Shown in pieces: positions 36,283 to 47,492 of a stretch of 64,000 nt of DNA; positions within the stretch are counted from its first letter, which is position 1, and each line of letters opens with the position of its first letter. Under the pieces are notes generated by a model. It was not told where the DNA came from, made no database searches, and saw nothing but the letters and a program-made list of their open reading frames with translations. Origin of the DNA: Botrytis cinerea B05.10 (lineage: Eukaryota; Ascomycota; Leotiomycetes; Helotiales; Sclerotiniaceae); assembly GCF_000143535.2 (NCBI RefSeq), contig NC_037314.1, forward strand, positions 2,046,001-2,110,000. Direction: 5' to 3'. The position numbers and the translations under genes are program-made.

Positions 36283-37776
36283 ATGACAATACATGAGTGT
36301 CACCTCAACCCCTACGCCGCCCGGCGCATACTCTGGGCCGGTGACCGCGCCCACATTCCCCTCCAGCCTCTCTGCTGTACCTACTCGCAAGCTGCCGACC
36401 TCATCGCCGATAACATAACAAATGTTCTACACGGACCCACTGGCTATCCCTCCCACGACCCCTTCTACAAGATCAAAGAAAACTGGAGACGCTCTAACCT
36501 CTCTGATCTCGCGGCTACCATCAAAACCCCCTGGTTAAAAGGTAAGAAAGAACAAGATCTTCTCAATCTCTATTTTTCCTATTTCAACGCTATGATTTTT
36601 GGGGGCGCTCTCAATACCATGAGATGCACGATGAAACTTGAAGAGCCGAATGAGGAACAGAAGGTAAAAAATGTGTTAGGTACGACGGTTGACAAGAGAG
36701 GAGAAAAGACTACCACGAGACATAATGTTCGGTGTTACATTAGTGTATTTGTGCGGTCTCCGCCTCCCAAAAATGAACAGGAGAGTAAGGTATTGTTGGA
36801 GAATTATCTGGGGACCATGTTGCATGAAATGGTTCATGCGTTTTTTAGTATCTATGTGTGTAAATGCAATTTTAGCTGCAAGAGGAAGGTTCTGGAATTC
36901 GAAGAATCGGGCATGACGGGGCATGGAATGCAATGGCAACGAGCGGCGATGAGTATTGAGCGTTTTGTAAGGCAGGGGTTGAAATTGGATGTCCGGTTGG
37001 GGAGGGAGGAAGCATTGGGATTGGAGTTGGTGATTGCGGATAAGGAGATTTGGTATGTGGATTTGGAAAAAATGGATATGGAGAGGGAGGTTGTGGATCG
37101 GGAGATGGATTGGTTCGCGCATGTTTTTATGAAGGAGTTGGAGGAGAGAAAAAAGATTGAACAGGAGAAGGAAGACAGACTGCAGAAATCAGAACTTGAA
37201 AGAGTGGAGAGAGAAGAGGAGGAAGAACAAGCAGAGATAAACTGGGAGATTGAAAGACCGGAACGAGAAGCGAAGGAAAGAACATTGCTAAAGAAACACA
37301 GATCACGCATTCATGAGAGTTTACGCAGAATTAGCAGGAGAGCCAATGGGAAGATATTTAAACGGATCGCGAAACCGCTGCGCAAATCGCCGGCGAAATC
37401 CATGGTACGACCAGATGATGATGATGATGATGCGACTGCATCCTCAGAACCCCCTCTTCTCAACTTTTTACTCGCTCGAAGAACGCATTTCACGAATGAA
37501 AACGTAACATTCAGCCCGGTTACCAAGAGACTCCTCGACGACCTGAAACTGAGACAGGCCTATCCCTATATAAAGAGAACAGTCAATCCTAATATTCCTA
37601 GAGTAAATGGAAAATATAAAATAGGGATGGAGGTAAGGAAACGTACTTACGAAGAGCGAAAAACAAAGAGGACGGCGAGGAGTGGAACAGCTAATGCAAA
37701 GATTCTAGATCTCGAGGAATTTTGGAATCTGGATGGGTGTGCGGAGGAGGTTTATAAGGTGAGGAGGTGTTATTAG
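36283..37776 (+). CDS. SprT-like domain metalloprotease-type protein (first of pair)
   Basis: Single-exon 497-residue protein. A zinc-binding HExxH site is at about 181-185 (LHEMVHAF) and the downstream third ligand is in GHGMQWQRAA near 214, the pattern of SprT/Spartan-like proteases. The preceding sheet (NLYFSYFNAMIFGGAL, RCYISVFVRSPP) fits the same domain. Residues 265-370 are a charged, coiled-coil-prone region rich in Glu, Arg and Lys, and the C-terminus is basic. Spartan-like enzymes cleave DNA-protein crosslinks; whether this one does is unknown, and no PCNA- or ubiquitin-binding motif is obvious. It lies tail to tail with a second SprT-like gene at 38941-40053. The start is the first ATG after a pyrimidine-rich leader. 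Confidence 0.85.
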   Translation: MTIHECHLNPYAARRILWAGDRAHIPLQPLCCTYSQAADLIADNITNVLHGPTGYPSHDPFYKIKENWRRSNLSDLAATIKTPWLKGKKEQDLLNLYFSYFNAMIFGGALNTMRCTMKLEEPNEEQKVKNVLGTTVDKRGEKTTTRHNVRCYISVFVRSPPPKNEQESKVLLENYLGTMLHEMVHAFFSIYVCKCNFSCKRKVLEFEESGMTGHGMQWQRAAMSIERFVRQGLKLDVRLGREEALGLELVIADKEIWYVDLEKMDMEREVVDREMDWFAHVFMKELEERKKIEQEKEDRLQKSELERVEREEEEEQAEINWEIERPEREAKERTLLKKHRSRIHESLRRISRRANGKIFKRIAKPLRKSPAKSMVRPDDDDDDATASSEPPLLNFLLARRTHFTNENVTFSPVTKRLLDDLKLRQAYPYIKRTVNPNIPRVNGKYKIGMEVRKRTYEERKTKRTARSGTANAKILDLEEFWNLDGCAEEVYKVRRCY

Positions 37777-38940
37777 AATTTTCTTTTCTTTTCTCTTATA
37801 ATTTTCTTCGGGTAGGTTATGTACATGTATGTATGTATGTATGTATGTATGTATGTATATATAAATTTTTCATTTCTCGATTTTGGATATATTGAATGAG
37901 GATTGATTGTTCTGTTATTGTGGAAATGTGATGCGAAGTGAGAATCTGAAAGAGGGAAGACTGTCTAGTCCATTTCGATCTCAAGTCCTGCTTCTTGAAT
38001 ATACCTCCCACCTTGTGCGGGAGAAAATAACAAGTATATTCTATCATAACACTAATATTTGAATACTTTCCCCAACACAGACACACCCTCTCATTCGAGA
38101 GAAGAAGCACGAGGCTGATATTATCTATCACAAGAGCGCCTCGTGGGAAGAGACACCACCTCCTTTCTCCTTTTTTTTTCGCCCTGGGCGCTGGGAGAAC
38201 ATTCAAGAAATTGTTTGTTGTCAATAAGTAAGCCCTTGTCAATAAGCCCTAAAAATAGAATACAAATATACAAGAAATGTGAAAGAAATATTCTGCTCGA
38301 ATGAATTCCTTTCAGACCAAGTTCACTAGAAACCAGTGTATTGTATTGTGCCCATAGAACTTCGACAGAAATATAGAAATACATATATACATATATACAT
38401 ATTCCAAATAGATGACATGATTTCCTAATTCATCAATAAAAATGAATATCCTTCTCAATTAAAATACTCAAAAAAAAAAACCAAAAAAAAAAACTCTCTA
38501 CTAAACGTATTTATTACATACAAACTACACATCTCTAAATCCTATTCCTACTTCGAGTCCCCTATCCCATGGAACCCAATGTAAATTTCCTATCCCTCGA
38601 TGCCAGATCCATTCCCCCATCTTTCCCTCCATTGATCGTGAACTTTTAGCATGTACAAGAAAACCCATCATATCATAACCTCCAAAGACGATATCCCCAT
38701 GAGAAGAAGGCCCCCTAGAATGGCCATCCAACGCCTCTAAATGCACCCGTTGATGCTAGTTGCTAAAAAAATAAAATAAAAAAGTCAAACGCACCGAATC
38801 CAATCTTTCGCCGCGCTAAAGTGATGTGATCCACACGAAAAGAAAGCTTTTCGAAAGACGAGAAGAAAAAAGAAAATTATAATCCAAAGCTTGGAATAAC
38901 GTAAACTGCCGTCCCATCACGCGCACAGAGACGAGATAGA
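37777..38940. other. intergenic between the two SprT-like genes
   Basis: Shared 3' flanks. Contains an (ATGT)n microsatellite at 37827-37856 and an A-rich tract near 38471-38494. No gene recognised except the alternative C-terminal frame of the second SprT-like gene (38877-39062). Confidence 0.5.
37827..37856. repeat. (ATGT)n microsatellite
   Basis: About seven perfect copies, just downstream of the first SprT-like gene. Confidence 0.95.
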
Positions 38941-40053
38941 TTATCGAAATCCCTCATCTCCAGCATTGGAAAGAAATGGAAGAGCATGACGTGCATAACC
39001 CAATCCTCTATCCATTCCTGGACCAGGACTCTGTCCACATCCTTCATGGGGATAATCCCCATGATGATGAACCCCCCGAATGCTTTCCCGTTGTCTCATT
39101 CCTCTCTCCACATTTCCATCTCCCCTCCACTCCCCAACCCCCTGCCATCCCGGTCCATACGCTTCCCGCCTCACTTTAAAAAGCTCCAAGTTCGCCCTCA
39201 TGCTACACAACCTCAACCAATCCCTTCCGATCCACCGCTCCACCCACCCATCAATAACACCCACCACCCTATGAAACCCATCCGTGTGTCCCCCCATCTC
39301 CTTTGCCCCCCACCCACATTTCACAAATAGATAGCAATGCACCAACTCATGCAACAGCGCACTTAACATTAATCTCCGATCATACTTCGGATCTCTCAAA
39401 ATGGGTTCGGATAAAACTATGAGAGTTTCGAAGCCCCCGAGAGACGAGGGACGGAGAGCAGTGGTACCGATGAGTTCTGACGAGTAGCGAGGCTGGGAAG
39501 GCGAGGACCAGGAAAGTCGAACGCGCTTGTGTAGGGAGTTGTGGAAGAATATCGTGTCGATTAGGTAGATGATGCGGTCTATAGCGGGATCGGACAGGTG
39601 AGCTTTGAGGAGGAGATTCTGAAGTTCGACTTCGAGATAGTGGTGGTCTGGAGGGTGGTTGTAGAGAAAGTGGTGTTCAACGATATTGGCTGCTTGGTCA
39701 TCGCTCAAAATCGTATGGTCGTGGAGAGCAGGAGAAGGTATTGAGAGGTTGTGATCAGAGACAATCGAATCACCAGAGAGAGTTCGTTCCATGACCGGAG
39801 CAGCATAGACATTAAGAGGCGGTGAGGGGGAGGGAAAACATGGAGATGGCGTTTTCATTGGGCTGAGTACCCGTTGATGGTATTGCAAAGTTTGTCGCGG
39901 AGGAGGCCGATATTGCGAAGCATTTGGACTAGATCTTTCGCGTTGTAGACGAGGTTCCCTTTCGAGTTTTGCCTTGACCTTCTCATAACGATGCCGCGAG
40001 TTTGGCCTTTTACCATCCGTACTTGCACTTCTTTTGATCGAAGCAGTAGCCAT
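38941..40053 (-). CDS. SprT-like domain metalloprotease-type protein (second of pair)
   Basis: A single-exon minus frame; I place the start at ATG 40053 (MATASIKRSAS), giving about 370 residues. A longer frame begins at ATG 40143, but the added 30 residues look like leader. The first 110 residues are disordered, with Ser/Pro-rich blocks. The SprT-like part has FFHNSLHKRVRLSW, then the zinc site HELVH at about 235-239 (LLHELVHCYL), and a third His region GGHTDGFHRVVGVIDGW. After about residue 300 the sequence becomes low quality (HHHGDYPHEGCGQSPG), while another frame over 38877-39062 reads DVDRVLVQEWIEDWVMHVML. So the real C-terminus may be reached by an intron or the gene may carry a frameshift. 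Tail to tail with the SprT-like gene at 36.3 kb. DNA-protein crosslink repair is a family role, not shown here. Confidence 0.8.
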   Translation of the reverse strand: MATASIKRSASTDGKRPNSRHRYEKVKAKLEREPRLQRERSSPNASQYRPPPRQTLQYHQRVLSPMKTPSPCFPSPSPPLNVYAAPVMERTLSGDSIVSDHNLSIPSPALHDHTILSDDQAANIVEHHFLYNHPPDHHYLEVELQNLLLKAHLSDPAIDRIIYLIDTIFFHNSLHKRVRLSWSSPSQPRYSSELIGTTALRPSSLGGFETLIVLSEPILRDPKYDRRLMLSALLHELVHCYLFVKCGWGAKEMGGHTDGFHRVVGVIDGWVERWIGRDWLRLCSMRANLELFKVRREAYGPGWQGVGEWRGDGNVERGMRQRESIRGVHHHGDYPHEGCGQSPGPGMDRGLGYARHALPFLSNAGDEGFR

Positions 40054-42093
40054 GGAGAATAAAGAAAAAAAAACGACGGACGGAATACAAAATTTGTGAC
40101 CTTGGGAGTGGAAAGTAAGCTGGTGTATATTGTTTTCGGACAAAGCTCACACTACTATGAGGAGCTGCATATGCCACACAACGCATGCACAGTGCAGTGA
40201 GGCTTACTCGGGTTAATATTGAATTAGCCCTGTCACCGCTTCTCAGATGCAGAGCTGTCGAAGTACATAAGGAAAAGGGAATGACAGTTTGTATGGATTG
40301 GGGTTTTTCGTGAATTTGTTATTCCAAAAACAATAGCATGAGGCTGAAAAGAATATCTTTTGCAAGTATCCAAGACTTTACTTGATAAAAGGTGACCATT
40401 TACCACATGTATCTCAATTGATAAGTGGGAGGAAACGTCAGATGCGGAGAAAGGTTTCAACAACCATAATCCTTTTTAAATCCCAATGACTCTCTCACTT
40501 GCGAATCGTGGATCTTTGATGAACGGATTGAACGGATTATGCGGAAATTTTTACCAAGGTTGTAAATTTAGTTGGGGTTTCTAGGGTTTCTAAGTGTGCG
40601 TGTGCTGTGTGTGCAGTGACAGCGGGCGATCCGAAACCCCCAAGCAGAGCAATTGGAAGGTTACACACCGCCTCGCCTCATGTGTGAGATTCAAGAAGGG
40701 AAAAAGAAAAGATACGTTTCGTACCGTTAACGGGTTGAACAAGGTCAATCAAATGTAAGGTAAGAAGTTGAAACTTAGAACCGGGCCCACAGGGTCAGCC
40801 AAATCGAAGTATCAACATGTGTAAGGACATGTATGTACGGAGTATGTATGTATCTACTAGGTTCTTAGTATCATCGTGGCCATTTTGCTTGGATCCACAT
40901 GTTCCTCATCAACTTTCAAGCTTGGGTTGCAATACGAGTGTCTAATTCGTCTAATTGTCTGATTGTCTAATTGTACCCAAGGAACTTTGTTTTAGGAAAT
41001 AGTAACTTAATACTTGCACTTATACTTATACTATCACTTGTTACTTACTACTTAGTAAGTTGGTATTGTATAATCAAATACCAGGCTGGGCACTCTTGAA
41101 GGACTCAACATCCACGCTGTCGTATTCAACATATATCACAGTATCAAGCAATTTCCCTGACGCTAATGTAACTTTAATCTGATCTTGGTTGCCGCATTTC
41201 GTTCGCCTTGTTTAAAATGATAGGCCGAAAATTAACCTGACATTTCCTTAAATCCTCGAATCCATCTTTTACAGATCACAAACTTTACATGCCAATGCTA
41301 GACAAAATGTCCATTTAATTGCGAGATTGCCACACATTTCAGATCAACCCTCTTAAAATTGATGATCAAGTTGCACCGCCCTGGGAAAATTGATATGCGA
41401 GCACGAATTGAGGAGCTAGTCACAACAGTCCAATAAGTTTGATGTACACAAATGTATAACCTTACTACCGCATATCCGAAGTAACAAGGCTACCATTCAA
41501 ATTCATACAAAAATGACCCGAAAAATCTTGAGGTCGTAAGGTACATGATCTTGGTCCCAAAATGTCTCAACTGGTCCAGAATCTTCGATTGCTACATGGA
41601 TTACCAAGATGGAGATGCTTGATATCCGATTCCACTAAAGACCAGTCGAGGGAATACCCCAGCGACCCCAGCGTTGCTCTATCAGTATAAATGTAGCTTC
41701 AGCTCACCATTTTGAATAAGATTAAGTTCCGTCGAACGAGGATCAGTGAAATCGTACAGCCTTATTCTCCGATCGGCATACAAATACTGTCAATCCTTTA
41801 CCTTTTGGTAGATAGAGCCTTTTGAGAAATCTGTGGTCAACATCTCACAAAAATGTGGTCCTGGGAACTTAGCCCGGTGTCACAGGGTGTATTGCGGGTT
41901 TCCTGTTGTGCTGGCAGAATATCGCCTGACCATATCAAATGGTCTAAAATCGAGGATAATCTGTATGTACAGTGCTCATTCCGTTGCTGTGCAGCAAGAA
42001 TATACGGGCCATTGACCCTGACTACGCTTCAAATGTCCGGCTTGAGTGTGAAGATTCATTGAGAAAATACTTGGGGAGTACCCGCTAAAGACG
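40054..42093. other. 2-kb intergenic region
   Basis: No gene recognised. The proximal part should contain the promoter of the second SprT-like gene; the rest is A/T-rich with only short frames. Confidence 0.45.
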
Positions 42094-44303
42094 TCACACA
42101 AATCCCATTCCTAAACCTCTCACGTACCTGACCTCGTTTGCCTGCATCTCCAATGCTCTTCTCATAGTTTCTGAATGGGTATGTTCTTCCTTTTCCCGCA
42201 GAGCCTCCTCAGCAGTCTTGGGAGTTTCTTCGAAAGAATCGGCCGTGAACCCAGGTTTGTTAGAGAAACTCAATAGCCCTATTTTGTCTCCCGTCCACAA
42301 AACAAGATCGTTTTCATTGACCGGTCGATCATGGAGCCCAGAGTCAGTTGTCAAAATCTTGAGCGCAATGTCTCCAGATCCAGAATCCATGTACGAATCG
42401 CCCAATGTGCCAAATATACCCCTCGGGGCTTCAACAGAACCGTGAGCAATGTTCCATCTTCGTGACTCGGTAAACCCATCCCGCTCAAACCACTTCAGAT
42501 TGCCCCCACCGTCAGAAACAACAATGCGGGTACCATGATTGGCAACGGATAAGAGTTTCGAGCTGGATGATGTCTGGCGATTCTTCATGGTAGATTCTTG
42601 CAGACGCCCTGCAGAAAAATGGGAAGATACATTGGTGAGATTCGGGTCGGGGGATAGACCGTACATCTCCAAAGAACCTTTACTATTGTACTCACCGCAA
42701 GCAATCAACGTTTTCCCTGGTCTAGTCTTCGCTTTCCATACTTGCTCGACAGACAATTCACCCCGACGGGCGAGGTCTTTCTCCATTGAAGCAAAAGGAT
42801 ATGGAAGGCTAGCAATTTGAGATAATCGTGCGCCAGAATGAATCGTTCCGCGCAGTTTAGGAAAGTTTCTACGATCATAATTGAGAATGCTAGGAAATCG
42901 ACCAGCAACGTATATGTCTCCATTACCATTCCATTCACTTCCTGAACTGGGTAGGTGAACAATACTGAGGGGGCCCGGTTGGTACAGATGGGCGTACTCG
43001 GCGCTTGGTTCTGGATCTAGCAAGCTTTTAAAACTAAAATGATTGCTAGCAGAGCCAGATGTGCTGCTAAAAGAATCAAGTCGCTCAGCCTGGCTGGGTG
43101 ATCCAACATTTGCTCTTTGACGAGAATCATGAAGGTAGAGAGATAGATTGGTTCCCACAGTGAGAGGTGTTGGATGTTTAGCCTCGGAAAGAGCAGTGAT
43201 AGAAAATGGATATCTTTCATGATTTACTGTCTGTAAGGTCTCAAGATCAACTTCAACGAGACCTATAGTACAGTCAGTAGCTATTAGAGAAAGGGCAATG
43301 GGCTTCGTCTTCCAGAGATTCAATATGGGATTGAATAATTGAGAAACCCTTGTCATCAGATTGGGGCTTCAAGTAATCGAAATGTCGCTTCAAAGGACCG
43401 TAATTTAAAAGAAAAAGTTTCACATACCACTTTGAACAGCAACATAGGCTCTCTTTAAAGTACTGTCAACACTAATACATTCTGTGACGCCTGTACTTAT
43501 CATCTTTGATCTTGACTTGAGATCTTTTGGATTCTCATCCACCGACAAAATGCCTGACTTGCTTCTTGCAATAATGCTACCCTTTTTGGGGGCATTAGTA
43601 CTGATATCCCAGATACAAATGGAACCATCATCAAGAGGTCTATGGCATGGCATTTAGTACAATTCTTATCTCATAATATATGCCAGCGAGAAACTAGAAA
43701 ACTTACGCAACCACCATCGTGGTTTCAGCTTCTCCCAGCGGTGTATACAACGCCATTCCTCGCACCTCCAAATGCTCTCGATTAGCACTTTCACGATGAC
43801 GAGGCTGTTGCACCCAACTTGTTGAGATTGGCGCATTTCTCGCTATGTACTCATCATACCATTTGACCTTCTCAGTCGGGTAACTCGGATCCCAATTCGC
43901 CAATATTCTAAGCCGCTCACTGGATTGAGCCTTGAGGTCTCGAGCTTCATGGCGAGGTTTATGTAGTCTGGAATCGCCTGTTCCGTTGTTTGTAGCAAGA
44001 GCTATAGCTAAATCGCGCATGCCTGAATCGCCCTCTGCTTCTGTAGATATTAACTCTCGACGTCTGCGAAGCCTTTCGAGAAAGGAGGAATGGGTAAAGC
44101 ATTGATCTCGCCAGAGCTTATCATCGCGACCTAATTCCAGGTATCGTTTGGAGACAAACTGCAGCTTGACGATGTCCGAAGGCTCTAGATCTATAAAAAT
44201 GGAGAACGTTAGCAGTCGGTTCCCATCAAGAGGATGCGAGAGGGAATTCACATGAAGTGATGTTCAGAACGATTTCTGAAGGGAGGTCATCCATTTTCGT
44301 CAT
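42094..44303 (-). CDS. F-box protein with WD40-like beta-propeller
   Basis: A 638-residue protein in four exons, minus order: 44252-44303, 43707-44190, 43428-43639, 42094-43262; introns of 61, 67 and 165 nt. The first 45 residues are an F-box (DDLPSEIVLNITSYLEPSD, VKLQFVSKRYLELGRDDKLW), the Skp1-binding part of SCF ubiquitin ligases. Downstream segments such as APLDDGSICIWDI, TLKRAYVAVQSG, LVEVDLETLQTV and SDGGGNLKWFERDG look like propeller blades that would bind substrate. The protein ends EVRYVRGLGMGFV. The third junction joins VQSG to LVEVDLETL, which is clearly the natural blade; the 165-nt intron happens to be open and includes an ATG, so an unspliced reading would give a misleading shorter gene starting at 43356. 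The substrate is unknown. ATG 44294 is an alternative start three codons in. Confidence 0.88.
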
Positions 44304-44501
44304 TTTTTAATAATTAAATACTAATAAGTGTATGCTCGTATTGCGTTGAAAGAAGGAATGTTAAGAATGTTAAGTTGGACATTGAAAGATTGATCTGGAC
44401 ATCGAGATCACAAACAATCCATAATCAACCTTCCCTTGAGCTTCTAGCCGAACCGATAAGACCGATTATGCAAGGGCTGGTAAATGATCTGTGCGCGAAA
44501 T

Positions 44502-44535
44502 AGACCTCATAGACCTCATAGACCTCATAGACCCC
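44502..44535. repeat. 9-bp tandem repeat (TAGACCTCA)
   Basis: Four head-to-tail copies, the last one diverging to TAGACCCCT. Confidence 0.8.
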
Positions 44536-44990
44536 TCAAGCTTCTCTCTTTAACCCCACGAGCCCCGCCGACGGCTGTTTTCGGTCCGTTCTGGGGGAAA
44601 TGTTGCTGTCATGTGACGAGATACCTAGACATTGCACATTCACGGGTTTCGTCTTTGTCCACGAGACTGGTGGTATAACAGGACCATTGACGGCACTGCC
44701 AGATTCACATCGATATTCTGAACACAGCTTCAGTATGATTGGGCTCAGCTCAGTGCCTTTGAACGGCCATGTGCATCGTATGAAGTCATATAGATGCGCA
44801 CTAAACTCTAAACTTCCTATTCTTTCAAGAGCTGTGATAGGAGTGTTGCCGTCGCAGCAATAGTGTGCACTCTCAAATATATCCACGGCTTTCTCCAATT
44901 TACAGAGAAGTTCTTCCTCGGCGAGCTGTGTCCAGCTTTTCTGCCGACGCGATGAAATGCGTGTTCTTTCTTTCTTTCTTTCTTTTTAAC
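44536..44990 (-). pseudogene. coding-like fragment without start codon
   Basis: A minus frame of about 150 codons, opening after a TAA next to a (TTTC)n tract and containing no ATG. It reads naturally: KSWTQLAEEELLCKLEKAVD, then FESAHYCCDGNTPITALERI and GSLEFSAHLYDFIRCTWPFK. A possible donor (GTATCT) follows NVQCL near 44630. The length and composition are far from random; the missing start, and the microsatellite at the N-terminal edge, suggest a truncated gene or an internal exon whose partners I cannot find. Family not recognised. Confidence 0.35.
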
Positions 44991-46502
44991 GAGAAGAGGA
45001 AACGTGAAAATGAGAAGAATGTTTTGGGAGGGGAAAACATATACTTTAAGTTCAAGGTATACATTATGTTTAACCATACCTGCTTGTCTGTCTGCTCTGA
45101 TTTATGCAGACTGTTACAGACTGTATAGTTTGAGACTGGATGATTGGCCATATATGCCTACCTATATAGTCTCTATGTACATTCATCTGTAAGTGGAGAC
45201 GCGTTTGTGGCATGATTTTTGGGCAAAGATTCATTTAGAGAGGCAGAATAGCTCAAACGGTTACAAGAACAAAAGCGGCAAGACGTCATTTAAGCGTATT
45301 TCTCTAGCACACAGAAACCAACCTTACCTTACCATAAAAGCGATCTTGATGCATCTGTGGGATTAACACAGGGATATCAACAGGCATCAATCCGAATAAT
45401 CGGATGATGATTCTGCCGATTTTAACCTCGACATTTCTTTCTACAGCCGAACTTGAAAGAGTTTAGCGAATAAGCACTAACAAGTCTATGCGAGGACCTT
45501 ATTTTTATGTGCTGTTAGTCTCATGGACAGCTGTCTAGAGGTTGCATATGTTGGGTACTATCGAACACCTAGATTGTTCAGATATCACAGGTGGATCTTA
45601 TTATTACATATCTCAAATTATTGATTTGTCCGGCAAGTAATTGCAACCCACAAGTCCTTCATTGTGCCGCAGTTGTACAAGTCTCGCGTGACATGCGTCA
45701 ATTCCTGAGGAGTGAGCAATACTCCACAATAAACATTTCCCCTCATTCCGGCCAAAGCCATGATGAAGTTTCTCATTCCCTCTGTCTGTTCTGCTATCCA
45801 AGAACTCACTACCTGTTTCGGGCAAAGTCCTGTGCGGTGCTTGTTCGACTACCTACTCATAGGTCCTATCCATTTGTCTATGTGAGATAGTAAGTGTTGG
45901 AAGAGGGAGATATTATCTGTCCTAAGAAGAAATGGTATAGTGGTGCAACCATCAAAATCGTATGGACCGTTTATACTACGAATAAGTGCAAATAAACCGG
46001 CTCTCTTAACACGGAGAGTAAGTTTTATTTTTCCAATGATGTGAGTGCGAGTGCCCTTTATGTCATCTTTTTTTTTTTTTTTGAGATAGACACTGGATCC
46101 TTATACCATTGGCAATTTTTTATCAATTCTGAAACTCATTCACATGAAACAGTATAAACACTTTCAAAAATCCAACTTTTCTGGAAGTATCTTATGCTTC
46201 TATCTTTATGATGGCAGTTTAGCGATTTTTTCCAAAACCCGATATCACCTCGCGTATTGATATTTGACTTCAATATTATATGAATTCAAACCACTAGACT
46301 ATGTGTGTTAGAGAGACTCAATGATTTTGTATACAACAAAAGAAAACATGCCTTGGTAACCCATCGCCAGAGGAAGTCTGGCAATGATTCAATGAAATCC
46401 TGTTTTGAAGATATTGCGTAGTATGCAAGGGTATTGATCTCGTTGCTTCGAAGTCCTTTCAACTTCACAATCTTTAACATTCTTTTATTAGATGGAGGCT
46501 AC

Positions 46503-46853
46503 ATGACCTCACGTTACCCTTCAAGGCTCCAGAGTTCCACCTTTCTCACTATCAAGAAAATCCAATATAGTAAGCGAGCTCTTCCTACAAAACTATTGTC
46601 ATTTTATTATTCAACTATCATTCAGAGAGCGCTAGATCTAACAAATCGCAAGACTAAATCTAGAAAGGAAAGCCTGAACTTGAAACTAGTGGGTGCTAAT
46701 ACGGTTCATGTTGCTAACTCATATGAAGTGCCGTACTATCTAAACACTACAAGATATCTCCAAGTCCTAGAACAAGTATTTTTAAATTATATAAAAACAA
46801 TGATGATCATAGCAACAATATTCAAACAAAGCAAATATTATCCCAACCCCTAA
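46503..46853 (+). CDS. doubtful 116-codon frame
   Basis: An ATG-initiated frame in A/T-rich sequence (MTSRYPSRLQSSTFLTIKK...). It is Tyr/Leu/Lys-rich, as chance frames in A/T-rich DNA tend to be, but has an ordered-looking block (VGANTVHVANSYEVPYYLN). No family, signal or intron evidence. Could be a relic of a mobile element. Confidence 0.2.
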   Translation: MTSRYPSRLQSSTFLTIKKIQYSKRALPTKLLSFYYSTIIQRALDLTNRKTKSRKESLNLKLVGANTVHVANSYEVPYYLNTTRYLQVLEQVFLNYIKTMMIIATIFKQSKYYPNP

Positions 46854-47009
46854 CAGCTGGGTGTGTACTATTGATCAACCTCAACAACAGAAACACCAAC
46901 AAAAACACCAATCAAACAAAGACAAACAAGACATACAAACCCCAACTCCATCAACCCCACAACCTCATTCTTCCCTCTCCAAACCCTCATCCCCATCCCC
47001 ATCCCCAAC

Positions 47010-47492
47010 ATGTCCCCCAGCATACCCCCCAGCATATCCCCCTCCAAATCCACACCCTCCCCCTCCCTCTCCCCCTCCCTCTCCCCCTCCCTCTCCCTCG
47101 ACGAAATCCACGACGAAATCCACGACCTCCACCTCCACCTCCTCCAATCCACCATGCAGCACCTCCCCCCCACGCCCCAAGCCCAACAATACTTCGCCCG
47201 CGAACCCCACAAACTCCACGAGCTAGCCGAGAGAGTCCAAGAGAACAATTGCGTTAGTATCAATATCAACTTTTTCATAGATAATCCTGATAATATACAT
47301 ACATACATACATACATACATACACTACACCATAATAAATCCCACCAATATAAATCCCATCCCATCCCATCCCGATCACATCCATCCAATCAAAATCAAAC
47401 TTCTCCCTCTTCCCCAGTTTTCCTCCCTCTCCCTCAGTTTCCACCCCCCTCCCCGCTCCCCCCTCCCAATCCCTCCCATCTCATTTTCATAA
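47010..47492 (+). CDS. doubtful Ser/Pro-rich small protein
   Basis: Frame of 160 codons starting MSPSIPPSISPSKSTP. Residues 30-80 look like a real helical segment (DEIHDEIHDLHLHLLQSTMQ, then FAREPHKLHELAERVQENN); a possible donor (GTTAGT) follows at 47252. Beyond that the frame runs through an (ATAC)n repeat and Pro/His-rich low complexity. A true gene would probably splice at the donor, but I found no clear partner exon. Overlapping minus frames are Gly/Glu-biased shadows. Confidence 0.3.
   Translation: MSPSIPPSISPSKSTPSPSLSPSLSPSLSLDEIHDEIHDLHLHLLQSTMQHLPPTPQAQQYFAREPHKLHELAERVQENNCVSININFFIDNPDNIHTYIHTYIHYTIINPTNINPIPSHPDHIHPIKIKLLPLPQFSSLSLSFHPPPRSPLPIPPISFS
47295..47323. repeat. (ATAC)n microsatellite
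   Basis: About seven copies of ATAC/TACA. Confidence 0.95.

Larger units (their letters stand above)
44304..46860. other. gene-poor stretch with unresolved frames
   Basis: No assembled gene. Contains four tandem copies of a TAGACCTCA-type unit at 44502-44535, a coding-like minus fragment at 44536-44990, a TTTC repeat at 44966-44985, and a plus frame at 46503-46853. Confidence 0.45.

Noticed and set aside
46861..47320. Minus-strand frames of 84-150 codons, Gly/Glu-rich.
   Set aside because: Reverse reading of CCCCTC repeats; composition is an artefact.
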